Assembly: GCF_000496695.1 (NCBI RefSeq) | Contig: NZ_BAUJ01000028.1 | Location: forward strand, 1-64,000 | DNA from: Vibrio halioticoli NBRC 102217 | Lineage (GTDB): Bacteria; Pseudomonadota; Gammaproteobacteria; Enterobacterales; Vibrionaceae | Direction: 5' to 3' | DNA: 64,000 nucleotides | Part shown: positions 55,093-64,000 of the stretch, one piece after another | Numbering within the stretch: position 1 is the first letter of the stretch | How the letters are laid out: every line of letters starts with the position of its first letter | The notes under the pieces: model-generated | Seen by the model: only the letters and a program-made list of their open reading frames with translations | What the model was told of the DNA's origin: nothing | The model's database searches: none | Translations under genes and position numbers: made by a program

Positions 55093-56742
55093 ATGGTTTC
55101 ACAGGACAAAACAGCACAAGTTAATTTCGAAAGCTTACTCAGAATATTTACTGTTCCTGAGGGCCCAGAATCGACGCTCACTCAAATTGAGGAGAGCCTG
55201 TCTGGAAACCTGAATCAATTCCTAAAAGAACATATCGTTGCGGAAGAAAAGCCTCTTCGTGAAATCGAAAAGGATTTTCGACAATCCATTTTGCCAGAAA
55301 CACCCACTTTTGTTTCTGACCATACCCAGCACTTGCTTGATACATTAGTATCGCACTCTGTTCATACCTCATCGCCAAGCTTTATCGGCCACATGACGTC
55401 TGCACTGCCCTATTACTTGATGCCGTTATCGAAAATTATGATAGCGCTCAATCAAAACTTGGTAAAAATTGAAACCTCTAAGGCCTTTACGCCATTAGAG
55501 CGCCAAGTGTTAGGGATGTTACATAACCTTATATACGCGCAAGATGACGCGTTTTACAGTCGTTGGATGCATAGCGCACAGCACTCTTTAGGCGCATTTT
55601 GTTCTGGCGGCACTATCGCCAATATCACAGCCTTATGGGTGGCGCGTAATAATGCCTTTCCTGCCGATGGTGAATTCCGTGGCATCGAACAGCAAGGCAT
55701 CTTTAAAGCGCTGAAACATTATGACTACGAAGGCGTTGCCATTGTGGTATCCGAACGTGGACATTATTCACTGAAAAAAGCGGCGGATGTACTGGGTATT
55801 GGTCGTGAAAGCCTAGTACCCGTTAAAACCGATGACCACAATAAAGTGTGCTTGACTGATTTAGAAGCTAAGCTCAACGAACTTGAAGAAAATAAAATCA
55901 AGACTATCGCTGTAGTGGGCATCGCAGGCACCACCGAAACCGGTAATATCGATCCATTGGCCGAGATTGCCGCTATTTGTCAAAAGCACCAATGCCACTT
56001 CCACGTAGATGCGGCTTGGGGCGGCGCAACACTGATGTCCAATAAGCACAGAGATTTACTTGCGGGTATTGAACTGGCCGACTCAGTCACTATTGATGCG
56101 CATAAGCAACTGTATATCCCTATGGGCGCGGGAATGGTTCTATTTAAAGACCCGCACTCAATGGCCAGCATTGAACATCATGCGGCCTATATTCTGCGTA
56201 AAGGTTCAAAAGATCTCGGCAGTCATGCTCTAGAGGGTTCTCGCTCAGGCATGGCGATGCTTCTTTACTCAAGCATGCATATTATCAGCCGACCAGGTTA
56301 CGAGTTACTGATCAATGCCAGCTTAGATAAAGCTCGCTACTTTGCGGATTTAATAAGCCAGCAATCTGATTTTGAGCTCGTTACAGAACCTGAACTGTGT
56401 CTACTCACCTATCGCTACATACCACCACACGTTAAAGCTGCGCTACACAAGGCTACAGGTAAGAAAAAACACAAACTCAACGAATTGATCAATGGATTAA
56501 CCCAGTTTATTCAAAAACATCAACGTGAAAACGGGTTATCGTTCGTATCTCGTACTACCCTTACTCCTAAGAAGTGGGACAAGATGACGACCATTGTTTT
56601 CCGAGTTGTGTTAGCAAACCCTCTTACTACCAAAGAGATACTGCATAACATCCTTAACGAACAACGTGAAATAGCAAAAGCGGCTCCATCGCTCACTAAA
56701 CAGATCAACACAGTTGTTGATGCTATTGAGTCAGGACTGTAA
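55093..56742 (+). CDS. panP: Pyridoxal-dependent aspartate 1-decarboxylase
   Basis: A 549-residue group II PLP decarboxylase making beta-alanine for pantothenate, the vibrio/marine replacement of PanD. SFIGHMTSALPYYLMPLSKIM near residue 97, SGGTIANITALWVARN near 175, HVDAAWGGATLMS near 308 and the PLP lysine block SVTIDAHKQLYIPMGAG near 335 are clear. I start at ATG 55093; an in-frame TTG 12 codons earlier is less likely, and neither has a strong ribosome site. It stands alone between the secreted protein and hexR. Confidence 0.9.
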   Translation: MVSQDKTAQVNFESLLRIFTVPEGPESTLTQIEESLSGNLNQFLKEHIVAEEKPLREIEKDFRQSILPETPTFVSDHTQHLLDTLVSHSVHTSSPSFIGHMTSALPYYLMPLSKIMIALNQNLVKIETSKAFTPLERQVLGMLHNLIYAQDDAFYSRWMHSAQHSLGAFCSGGTIANITALWVARNNAFPADGEFRGIEQQGIFKALKHYDYEGVAIVVSERGHYSLKKAADVLGIGRESLVPVKTDDHNKVCLTDLEAKLNELEENKIKTIAVVGIAGTTETGNIDPLAEIAAICQKHQCHFHVDAAWGGATLMSNKHRDLLAGIELADSVTIDAHKQLYIPMGAGMVLFKDPHSMASIEHHAAYILRKGSKDLGSHALEGSRSGMAMLLYSSMHIISRPGYELLINASLDKARYFADLISQQSDFELVTEPELCLLTYRYIPPHVKAALHKATGKKKHKLNELINGLTQFIQKHQRENGLSFVSRTTLTPKKWDKMTTIVFRVVLANPLTTKEILHNILNEQREIAKAAPSLTKQINTVVDAIESGL

Positions 56743-56974
56743 TTTATTTTCTCATGTATGCCATTTTGGCTAAATTGATGCGATCTAGTACCTAAAAGAA
56801 GCTAACTGACTGCTTCAACTTTGAAGCCTGTCATATTATTACGCATTACTTGTCATTAAGTTTCTGTTTTGTTACAACACGACTACAGAACGGTATATAC
56901 TGATTTTATTCGTTTTCACGCTCGTCAGTCTCACTATTGAGTCACGTATTCAAATTATCCGATAAGCCAACTTC

Positions 56975-57826
56975 ATGAATACTTTAGAAAAAGTACAAAA
57001 AAATTTAGACAACTTCAGCAAGTCCGAAAGGAAGGTTGCTGAGGTTATCATGGCGAATCCGCAGACAGCTATTCACTCAAGTATCGCAACACTTGCGAAA
57101 CTTGCCGATGTCAGTGAGCCAACCGTAAACCGTTTTTGCCGTCGCTTAGATACTAAAGGTTTTCCCGACTTTAAATTGCACTTAGCGCAGAGCTTAGCCA
57201 ATGGTACGCCCTACGTAAGCCGTAATGTTGAAGAAACAGACGGACCGGATGCGTACACTCATAAAATCTTTGAATCGACCATGGCTTGCTTAGATGTGGC
57301 AAAAAGTAGCTTAGACGCACAACAAATTAATCGTGCTGTCGATTTGCTGACTCAAGCCAAACGCATCTCATTTTTCGGGCAAGGTGCCTCTTCTGCCGTG
57401 GCTAAAGACGCGCAAAATAAGTTTATTCGCTTTAATATTCCGATTACGCGCTTTGATGATCCGGTCATGCAACGTATGAGCTGCATCAATAGCACCGACA
57501 ACGATGTGGTAGTGTTAATTTCTCACACAGGACGTACTAAAAGCCTGATTGAAATTGCCCATCTTGCTCGTGATAACGGCGCAACGGTCATCGCAATTAC
57601 GGCTAAGAATTCCCCTCTTGATAAAGCAGTCTCGCTTACCATTACTCTTGATGTGTCTGAGGATACCGACGTGTATATGCCAATGGCGAGCCGTGTGGTA
57701 CAAATGACCATCATTGATGTGTTAGCAACAGGATTTACCTTACGCCGTGGTAGTGGCTTTAGAGACAACTTAAAACGCGTAAAAGAGACCTTGCGTGAGT
57801 CGCGCTTTGATAAAGGCGAAATTTAA
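56975..57826 (+). CDS. hexR: RpiR-family regulator of glucose metabolism
   Basis: A 283-residue regulator with an N-terminal RpiR-type HTH (SERKVAEVIMANPQTAIHSSIATLAKLADVSEPTVNRFCRRLDTKGFPDFKLHLAQSL) and a sugar-isomerase (SIS) domain from about residue 120 (RISFFGQGASSAVAKDAQNKF, VVVLISHTGRTKSLIEIA). This is the HexR pattern: repressor of glucose-6-phosphate and Entner-Doudoroff genes, sensing KDPG. zwf-pgl-edd genes are not in view. Confidence 0.9.
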   Translation: MNTLEKVQKNLDNFSKSERKVAEVIMANPQTAIHSSIATLAKLADVSEPTVNRFCRRLDTKGFPDFKLHLAQSLANGTPYVSRNVEETDGPDAYTHKIFESTMACLDVAKSSLDAQQINRAVDLLTQAKRISFFGQGASSAVAKDAQNKFIRFNIPITRFDDPVMQRMSCINSTDNDVVVLISHTGRTKSLIEIAHLARDNGATVIAITAKNSPLDKAVSLTITLDVSEDTDVYMPMASRVVQMTIIDVLATGFTLRRGSGFRDNLKRVKETLRESRFDKGEI

Positions 57827-57867
57827 CGTTTAACCTGTTCTAGAATTAAACATCAACGAAAACAGAT

Positions 57868-57933
57868 AAATGCGCCATTTCAAATACTTAAGCTGTACTA
57901 GCTCAATAAGCATTCGAAATCGCGCATTTTTTG
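57868..57933 (+). terminator. Possible terminator after hexR
   Basis: AAATGCGCCATTTC pairs with GAAATCGCGCATTT with one mismatch around a roughly 37-nt loop, followed by a T run. The loop is long, so the call is tentative. Confidence 0.4.
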
Positions 57934-57969
57934 TATCTAGCTAAAATGCATCAAGGTAAAATGCAGCGA

Positions 57970-59169
57970 TTAAATCATCTCAGATAGATCATCTTGCTGA
58001 CGGTATTTTTGCGCATGACTCTGCGTATATACCGAGCTCAACACTTCCACCAGCCTATCTTGAGTCAGCGGTAATGGATTACCTTTAATCGCCACCGACT
58101 TTAATGCATCAGAAGCAATGTCATTGTATGACGCATCACAATCGCCAAAATAAGACAATGTAGGCACTTCCAACTGCTTCAGCATATTGTTGACCCAAGC
58201 AACCCCATCATCTCGATGCGCTTCTTCATCGCCCGTGACCAACTGTGCAACCTTACGATAGCGAGCTAACACATCATTACGACCACTTTGCTTTGCTACG
58301 CGCATGTTTTCATGCATCACAAACGGTGCTAGCCTTGCGGTGATCACGCTGTGCGGCGCGTTGATTTTCCCGCCTAATGCCGAAGCTAAACCATGCGCCG
58401 CACCCAGCTTAGCGTTGGTGCTTGCCATACCGCCAAGCATGGCAGCAAAAGACAAATCTGCCCGTGCGCGCGGATTATCTTGTCGACAAGCAGCCAGAAT
58501 AGAGCGCGAAAGACGACGTAATCCTTCTTCACAAATCATATCAGTGAGTGGATTAGGTTCACCACACACGTAAGCTTCCATCAAGTGCGTAAACGCATCC
58601 ATAGCCCCACGCCCTGAAGTCGCAAGATCGGTACCATAAGTGAGCGTAGGATCAACAATGGCGACATCTGGCAGTAATTCCGGCGATCTTAGGCTGACTT
58701 TGACCTTATCTTGCCCAGATTTAAGCACCGCATGTTTTGTCACTTCAGCGCCCGAACCTGCTGTTGTTGGAATGGCTATCATAGGCAGCGGAGCAAACTT
58801 AATTGGCACATTTCGCCCGACAACTTCCACATAATCGTAAAGATCGCCTCCGTTAGTGGTCATCGCTGCCAGCGCCTTACCCATATCAATCACGCTGCCT
58901 CCGCCCATTGCCACCACCATATCCGGCTTAAAGCGACGGGCCACCACAGCAGCCTCTTCCACCATTGCGATATTAGGTTCATTGCTAACAGAAAAGTGAT
59001 GGTAGCGCATCAGTTGGCTTTTTAAATACTGAGTAATCATGGCAGAGCGAGTGAGATCTTTTCCAGTCACCAGCAAAACGCTATAACCAAACTGATTAAG
59101 AGTGGAAAGTGATGATTGAAGAGTCCCTTCCCCAAATACGATCCGTGACGTCGTCATAAACTGAAACAT
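57970..59169 (-). CDS. Iron-containing alcohol dehydrogenase
   Basis: A 399-residue group III dehydrogenase. NAD-binding GGGSVIDMGKA near residue 93, PTTAGSGAEVTKHAV near 138, and metal-binding GAMDAFTHLMEAYVCGEPNP near 188 with AAHGLASALGGKINAPHS near 259 (Asp, His, His, His) are complete, so it should be active. The natural substrate (alcohol or lactaldehyde type) is unknown. Monocistronic; divergent from grxA. Confidence 0.88.
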   Translation of the reverse strand: MFQFMTTSRIVFGEGTLQSSLSTLNQFGYSVLLVTGKDLTRSAMITQYLKSQLMRYHHFSVSNEPNIAMVEEAAVVARRFKPDMVVAMGGGSVIDMGKALAAMTTNGGDLYDYVEVVGRNVPIKFAPLPMIAIPTTAGSGAEVTKHAVLKSGQDKVKVSLRSPELLPDVAIVDPTLTYGTDLATSGRGAMDAFTHLMEAYVCGEPNPLTDMICEEGLRRLSRSILAACRQDNPRARADLSFAAMLGGMASTNAKLGAAHGLASALGGKINAPHSVITARLAPFVMHENMRVAKQSGRNDVLARYRKVAQLVTGDEEAHRDDGVAWVNNMLKQLEVPTLSYFGDCDASYNDIASDALKSVAIKGNPLPLTQDRLVEVLSSVYTQSHAQKYRQQDDLSEMI

Positions 59170-59431
59170 ACAAACATCCTTTTTAAAGTCTAAATCCCGA
59201 GCTATTCACAGACGGCTGCATTGCCACTGCTTATCTCATGTGAAATCAAAGATTTAAATCGCTACATTTAGTTTACAATATTTTCAAATTTGCGTTTTGT
59301 TTAACTTCTCTTTTTACCGATTATCATGGCAAGAATGTTTGATAGTTTTTACCTATCACTCTAGTAGGCAATTTCTTCTTTATTTCGTTAAACGCTTAAG
59401 GCATAGTTCTAGTATTGAAAAGGAGAGTTTT

Positions 59432-59695
59432 ATGTTTGTCGTTATTTTTGGTCGCCCTGCTTGTCCATACTGTGTTCGTGCAAAAGAGATTGCAGAAGAA
59501 CTAAAGGAAAACCGTACGGATTTTAATTACCGTTACGTTGATATTCATGCAGAAGGCATTTCTAAAGCCGATCTTGAGAAAACAGTAGGTAAGCCTGTTG
59601 AAACTGTTCCTCAAATCTTCATCGACCAAGATCACATTGGTGGCTGCACAGAATTTGAAGCTTACGCTAAAGAAAACCTAGGGCTATACGCTTAA
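59432..59695 (+). CDS. grxA: Glutaredoxin 1
   Basis: An 87-residue glutaredoxin starting MFVVIFGRPACPYCVRAKEI. The active site CPYC (residues 11-14) and TVPQIFIDQDHIGGCTEFEAYA with the glutathione-binding TVP and GGC are present. It reduces ribonucleotide reductase and mixed disulfides with GSH. I use ATG 59432 with AAGGAGAG before it; the frame is open upstream. Confidence 0.95.
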   Translation: MFVVIFGRPACPYCVRAKEIAEELKENRTDFNYRYVDIHAEGISKADLEKTVGKPVETVPQIFIDQDHIGGCTEFEAYAKENLGLYA

Positions 59696-59845
59696 GTTAC
59701 TTTTTGCTCACACTGAAAGTTAGCAAGCAACACACCCTAATATATTGATTCAAGATGAAGGCCATAGCGCCTTCATTTTTTTGTCTGTTATTTATGGCAA
59801 TCATAGTCAGATTGCTTGGTTATTCGACAGAAAAATACATAATAA

Positions 59846-59881
59846 AAAAGCCTCTATAAACTTTTGTTTATAGAGGCTTTT
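59846..59881 (-). terminator. Terminator of fabV
   Basis: Perfect stem GCCTCTATAAAC / GTTTATAGAGGC around TTTT, with A and T tracts on either side, so it may serve grxA as well. Confidence 0.9.
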
Positions 59882-59919
59882 AACAATATAGATGTTTTAC
59901 AAAACAGAATGACTACGGA

Positions 59920-61122
59920 TTAGATATCAATCACATCAAAATCAACAAGCGTATCAACGTCCGCTTCGTAATCAACACCATCGATACCAAAACCAAACAA
60001 GCTCAAGAACTCATCTTTGTATTCTTGGTAATCAGTCAGGTCTCTGATGTTCTCAGAAGTAATTTGAGGCCATAGATCGCGACAATGTTGCTGAATATCT
60101 TCACGCAATTCCCAGTCATCAAGACGAAGGCGATTGCTTTCATCAACTTCTGCTGCGCTGCCGTCTGCTTTATATAGACGTTGGCTAAACATGCGATAGA
60201 TTTGTTGCATACAACCTTCGTGTACGCCCTCTTCACGCATTTTCTTAAATACCATTGCAATGTACAGTGGCATTACTGGAATCGCCGAGCTTGCTTGCGT
60301 TACAACAGATTTAAGTACCGCTACGTTTGCTGTGCCGCCTGTTGCAGACAGTTTTTCATTGAGTGCTGTCGATGCACGGTCTAGATCCATTTTGGCACGG
60401 CCTAATGCGCCGTCCCAGTAGATTGGCCATGTTAGCTCAGTACCAATGTAGCTATAGGCAACTGTCTTACAACCGTCAGCCAATACGCCGGCTTCAGAAA
60501 GAGTATTGATCCACAATTCCCAATCTTCGCCGCCCATTACCGTTACAGTATCTGCAATCTCTTGCTCTGTAGCAGGCTCAATGCTCGCTTCGATAATTTG
60601 GTCTTTATTAGTATCTACTGCCGTTGATGTGTAAGTATCACCAATCGGTTTTAGTGAAGAACGAATCACCTCACCTGTTTCTGGCATTTTACGTACTGGA
60701 GATGCCAGTGAGTAAACCACCATATCAATTTGACCAAGGTCTTGTTTGATAAGATCGATGGTTTTTTGCTTAGCTTCGTTAGAGAAAGCATCGCCATTTA
60801 AGCTTTTTGAGTATAAGCCTTCTGCATGTGCTAGCTTGTCAAACGCTGCGGCATTGTAAAAGCCTGCGGTGCCAGGTTTCTTTTCCGTTCCTGCTTTCTC
60901 AAAGAAAACACCAATAGTCGATGCGCCGCCGCCAAAAGCTGCCGCGATACGAGAAGATAAGCCATAGCCACTTGAAGAGCCGACAACTAATACACGTTTT
61001 GGTGCGTTAGCAATTGGGCCTTGTGCTTTTGTATAAGCAATTTGTTCTTTTACGTTAGCTTCACAGCCCACTGGGTGTGTTGTGGTACAGATAAATCCAC
61101 GAATTCGAGGTTTTATGATCAT
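59920..61122 (-). CDS. fabV: Enoyl-ACP reductase FabV
   Basis: A 400-residue NADH-dependent enoyl-ACP reductase, an enlarged SDR first described in V. cholerae and resistant to triclosan. [20 protein letters not shown] opens it, [22 protein letters not shown] near residue 44 binds NADH, and the catalytic Tyr-x8-Lys is [10 protein letters not shown] within the block [17 protein letters not shown] near 230-245. Length matches FabV. Confidence 0.96.
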   Translation of the reverse strand: MIIKPRIRGFICTTTHPVGCEANVKEQIAYTKAQGPIANAPKRVLVVGSSSGYGLSSRIAAAFGGGASTIGVFFEKAGTEKKPGTAGFYNAAAFDKLAHAEGLYSKSLNGDAFSNEAKQKTIDLIKQDLGQIDMVVYSLASPVRKMPETGEVIRSSLKPIGDTYTSTAVDTNKDQIIEASIEPATEQEIADTVTVMGGEDWELWINTLSEAGVLADGCKTVAYSYIGTELTWPIYWDGALGRAKMDLDRASTALNEKLSATGGTANVAVLKSVVTQASSAIPVMPLYIAMVFKKMREEGVHEGCMQQIYRMFSQRLYKADGSAAEVDESNRLRLDDWELREDIQQHCRDLWPQITSENIRDLTDYQEYKDEFLSLFGFGIDGVDYEADVDTLVDFDVIDI

Positions 61123-61393
61123 TATTCACTTCCTTAAATTAACTTGCGTAGCATAAAAGGTTCTTCGCAAAATCTCACCCTATTTATAGAAGATCTGCCA
61201 TTAATCGTTAGTGGTTGGAGCACTTATGAGCAATATAATCAAAATCTAGATCTAAGTTCTCACCATAAAATGGATATCTGACTAAATGTTTGATTGATAT
61301 CATGCAAGTATAAATATTGTTTTCTAAACTAGAAGCATCAATTAAATTAGTTCTGATTTCCATAGGCTTATCAAAACTGTAGAGGGAAATTCT

Positions 61394-61909
61394 ATGCAAA
61401 CTACATTTATCGTAAACTTTATCGGCACAGCTTCGCCTTCGACTATCAAGCGTCTTTCTTCAGTCACGCACGAGAACAACGGCAAATGGTTACTCAGCAA
61501 AGTTAACTTTATCGAACACCAAGTTGCTGGTGTAATTAAAATCGACCTACCACTAGAAAACGCACAAATTGTAAAAGATGCATTTTCAAGTACTGAAAAT
61601 CTCACTTGCCAATTTGCCGATGCTGACGCATCACTGCACGATGAAAACGACATCTTCTCATTACGTGTCAACGCTAATGACCGAGCAGGTATCGTTAACG
61701 AAATTACACACATCTTAGATAAACAAGACGTCACTATTTTAGATATGGACTGTCAACGTGTATTTATTGCAGGTGGTGGTAGCGGTATTAGCGCCAGCCT
61801 ATTCACCGCGCAACTAGCACTTAAACTGCCAGCGGCGTTAGGTCTAAAAGATGTGACTCGTGAACTGGAATCACTAAGCGAAGATACTAAGGTTATCATT
61901 AACGCTTAG
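61394..61909 (+). CDS. gcvR: ACT-domain protein, GcvR-like
   Basis: A 171-residue protein with two ACT domains (TFIVNFIGTASPSTIKRLSSVTHENNG at the start and FSLRVNANDRAGIVNEITHILDKQDVTILDM near 95). This is the layout of GcvR, the co-repressor that with GcvA controls glycine cleavage in response to glycine. It is shorter than E. coli GcvR (about 190). Assignment is by domain layout. Confidence 0.7.
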   Translation: MQTTFIVNFIGTASPSTIKRLSSVTHENNGKWLLSKVNFIEHQVAGVIKIDLPLENAQIVKDAFSSTENLTCQFADADASLHDENDIFSLRVNANDRAGIVNEITHILDKQDVTILDMDCQRVFIAGGGSGISASLFTAQLALKLPAALGLKDVTRELESLSEDTKVIINA

Positions 61910-61955
61910 GTGACTCATTTAGCGTATTTACAGTGAAATGAAATACGTATCAAAC

Positions 61956-61987
61956 AAAAAGCTCGCTATATTTAGCGAGCTTTTTTT
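61956..61987. terminator. Bidirectional terminator between the gcvR-like gene and nspC
   Basis: Stem GCTCGCTA / TAGCGAGC around TATT, flanked by A5 and T7. Confidence 0.92.
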
Positions 61988-62016
61988 ATTTTAATTTCAT
62001 ACAGTTATCAGACGTT

Positions 62017-63147
62017 TTAAACGGACCACTGCGAGAGTGAACGTTTAAAATCGGCGTAACCAAACTCATTGAGCTTGACCACTTCCCCACTGCTACGCTG
62101 GCAATAAATGGATGGCATCTTAATGCCATTAAACCAGTTCAGTTTCACCATGGTATAGCCAGCACTGTCTAAGATATGTAGACGCTGACCAATCTGTAAC
62201 GGCTCAGCAAATTGTGTTTCGCAGAACTGGTCGCCCGCTAAACATGAGCACGAGCCAATCACATAGTGATGTGGCGCGCCATCAGTGGCTTCTAAAATTG
62301 ACGCAGGTTCATCATAAATTAAGGTATCTAAACGATGCGCTTCGGTGGCCGAATCGACAATAGCGGTTTTCTTTTCGTTTTCGACAATATCAACCACTGT
62401 CACGACCAAATCGGTTGTTTTAGTGATAATCGCCTCACCCGGCTCAAGATATAACTGTACGCCATGCTTTTCGGCAAAAGCTTTCAGTGCAGCCGCCAAT
62501 TTTTCTAGCTCATAGCCCGGCCAAGTGAAGAACACGCCGCCACCTAAGCTGACCCACTGCATTTTGTCTAGGTATTGTCCAAACTGCTCAGAGATTGAGT
62601 CCAGTAAGGCCACAAATGAGTCTGCGCTTTTGTTTTCGCAGTTCATATGGAACATCACACCATCTAGTGCATCAAATACTTGTGCGTCGATGTGCGCCGC
62701 TTGTACGCCTAAACGTGAATACTTTCGTGCTGGGTTTGCTAAATCTTGTCCTGCTACGCTCACGCCCGGATTAAGACGTAGTCCTAGAGAAGCTTTGCCC
62801 TCAACTAAGTGTCGATAATGCGCTAACTGACTTTGCGAGTTAAAAATCAGTTTGTCTGCAATATCCGCCACCTCTAAAACGTCTTGTGCGGTGTAACCTA
62901 CGCTGTAAGCGTGAGTTTCTCCGCCAAAGGTTTCATGACCAAGCTTAACCTCGTAGGGGCCGCTACTAGTAGTGCCATCTAGGTAAGGTTTAATAATGTC
63001 GAATACGCCCCACGTAGAGAAGCATTTAAGCGCTAAAACCAGTTTCACGCCCGATAACTCTTTGAGCTTCTTAGCGGTTTCAAGGTTTTGAATCAGCTTA
63101 GCTTCATCAATCATGAAGTAAGGGGTTTGCAATTGTGAATGGCTCAT
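62017..63147 (-). CDS. nspC: Carboxynorspermidine decarboxylase
   Basis: A 376-residue PLP enzyme making norspermidine, a vibrio polyamine that affects biofilm. [15 protein letters not shown] near residue 40 carries the PLP lysine, [12 protein letters not shown] near 160, [12 protein letters not shown] near 200, and [13 protein letters not shown] near 295 the active Cys pair. I start at [12 protein letters not shown] (63147); the frame also opens at a GTG four codons earlier. It follows carboxynorspermidine synthase by 80 nt on the same strand, with a hairpin between. Confidence 0.95.
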   Translation of the reverse strand: MSHSQLQTPYFMIDEAKLIQNLETAKKLKELSGVKLVLALKCFSTWGVFDIIKPYLDGTTSSGPYEVKLGHETFGGETHAYSVGYTAQDVLEVADIADKLIFNSQSQLAHYRHLVEGKASLGLRLNPGVSVAGQDLANPARKYSRLGVQAAHIDAQVFDALDGVMFHMNCENKSADSFVALLDSISEQFGQYLDKMQWVSLGGGVFFTWPGYELEKLAAALKAFAEKHGVQLYLEPGEAIITKTTDLVVTVVDIVENEKKTAIVDSATEAHRLDTLIYDEPASILEATDGAPHHYVIGSCSCLAGDQFCETQFAEPLQIGQRLHILDSAGYTMVKLNWFNGIKMPSIYCQRSSGEVVKLNEFGYADFKRSLSQWSV

Positions 63148-63172
63148 CAATTCGTTCACTCATTAAGCTAAT

Positions 63173-63196
63173 AAAGCCAGTATAAATACTGGCTTT
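63173..63196 (-). other. Intercistronic hairpin between carboxynorspermidine synthase gene and nspC
   Basis: Perfect arms AAAGCCAGTAT / ATACTGGCTTT with a two-base centre, 31 nt after the synthase stop. It may dampen transcription or stabilise mRNA. Confidence 0.55.
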
Positions 63197-63227
63197 AAGA
63201 TTAGAAATTAGACTCTAGATTCAAACT

Positions 63228-64000
63228 CTATTTAAGGATTTGAATGTCCGGTGCTTGCTCAGGATCCAACTCTTGTACGTGCCAGTCTAGACCAATCTCT
63301 GGCATAGTTTCTAGGAACGGATCTGGGTCTAGCTGTTCCATGTTAAACACGCCCGCTTCTGCCCATTTGCCACGGAAATATTGTAGAGCTGCAGTAATGG
63401 CTGGTACGCCTGTGGTGTATGAGATAGCTTGATGTTCAACATCTTCGTACGCCACTTCATGATCGGCGTTGTTGTAGATAAACACGCCGCGAGGCTTGCC
63501 ATCTTTAGTACCGCGAACCCAAGTACCGATACAAGTTTTACCTGTGTAACCCGGTGCTAGAGACGTTGGATCTGGTAGCATGGCTTTTAGTACATGCAGC
63601 GGCTGAACAACCGTACCGTCGTGCAGCGTTAGCGGATCTGGGCTAAGCAGACCGATGTCACGCATACAGTTAAAGTAGTTTAGGTAAGCATCACCAAAGC
63701 CCATCCAAAATTCGATGCGCTTAGCCGGGATGAACTCTTGCATTGAACGCACTTCATCATGCGCCATAGAGTACACTTTGTGCTTGCCCACTAACGGGAA
63801 ATCAAACTCAAACATACGCTCGTGACAGCCAACTTGTTTCCACTCGCCATTTTCCCAGTAGAAAGAATCGCCTTGGATTTCAAGCATGTTGGTTTCAGGA
63901 TCAAAGTTGGTGGCAAACTTCTTGCCGTGATCGCCTGCGTTTACATCCATTACGTCGATAGTATCGATTTCATCAAACAGATGTTTTACCGCGTGCGCGG
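63228..64000 (-). CDS. Carboxynorspermidine synthase (dehydrogenase), C-terminal part
   Basis: A partial gene running off the right edge; about 257 C-terminal codons are visible. MDVNAGDHGKKFATNFDPETNML, VRSMQEFIPAKRIEFWMGFGDAYLNYFNCMRDIGLL and YTGKTCIGTWVRGTKDGKPRGVFIYN are typical of the saccharopine-dehydrogenase-like CANSDH (carboxynorspermidine/carboxyspermidine dehydrogenase) of vibrios. It makes the substrate of NspC. The NAD(P) domain lies outside the window. Confidence 0.92.
   Translation of the reverse strand, partial: AHAVKHLFDEIDTIDVMDVNAGDHGKKFATNFDPETNMLEIQGDSFYWENGEWKQVGCHERMFEFDFPLVGKHKVYSMAHDEVRSMQEFIPAKRIEFWMGFGDAYLNYFNCMRDIGLLSPDPLTLHDGTVVQPLHVLKAMLPDPTSLAPGYTGKTCIGTWVRGTKDGKPRGVFIYNNADHEVAYEDVEHQAISYTTGVPAITAALQYFRGKWAEAGVFNMEQLDPDPFLETMPEIGLDWHVQELDPEQAPDIQILK

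Overview
The window looks like a chromosomal segment of a Vibrio or close relative (Vibrionaceae). The evidence is the norspermidine genes (nspC and carboxynorspermidine synthase), FabV-type enoyl reductase, PanP, HexR, LysO, a Vibrio-type SAICAR synthetase, and a roughly 120-nt integron attC site of the VCR type. No rRNA, tRNA or CRISPR array was seen.

Layout. 0-14 kb is mostly core metabolism: adenine deaminase, dCMP deaminase, a MATE exporter, glgC, a lipoprotein hydrolase, astE, the operon sbcB-lrgA-lrgB, cdd, purT with a PurR box, and ihfA. A large lipoprotein pullulanase follows (14.6-17.9 kb). 17.9-29 kb is an accessory stretch of short, mostly minus-strand genes: two methyltransferases, ASCH, GNAT and DUF2000 proteins, an MBL-fold hydrolase with a divergent TetR, a MarR/DUF2955/HlyD efflux operon, small metal-binding proteins and broken genes. 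It is studded with a 23-nt REP-like repeat that begins GGGGTCAGGTCTT. 29-34 kb holds a DEAD-box helicase, pheT and pheS.

34-42 kb separates pheS from rplT. It holds a periplasmic sugar dehydrogenase, a fragment of a trimeric autotransporter and three minus-strand genes laid out as integron cassettes (GIY-YIG protein, unknown protein, NucS-like nuclease). These have a VCR-type attC at 36196-36316 and a shorter attC-like site at 36936-37010. At the upstream end of that set sits a LexA box followed by a start codon whose gene is gone. As I recall, the chromosomal integron platform of vibrios lies next to thrS-infC-rpmI-rplT, so this looks like a superintegron that has lost its integrase and most of its cassettes. 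sseA, a GNAT protein and a LysR regulator now lie between it and rplT.

42-64 kb is again core: rplT, rpmI, infC (AUU start), thrS, a DUF3581 protein, YdiJ, a DUF2786 protein, a LexA-controlled SulA-like protein, purC with a PurR-like box, a TfoX-family protein, lysO, panP, hexR, an iron-type alcohol dehydrogenase, grxA, fabV, a GcvR-like ACT protein, nspC and the C-terminal part of carboxynorspermidine synthase, which runs off the right edge.

Common threads are nucleotide salvage and purine synthesis under PurR-like boxes, SOS control (two LexA boxes), and translation genes (pheST, infC operon, ihfA) whose usual neighbours have been pushed apart by accessory DNA.
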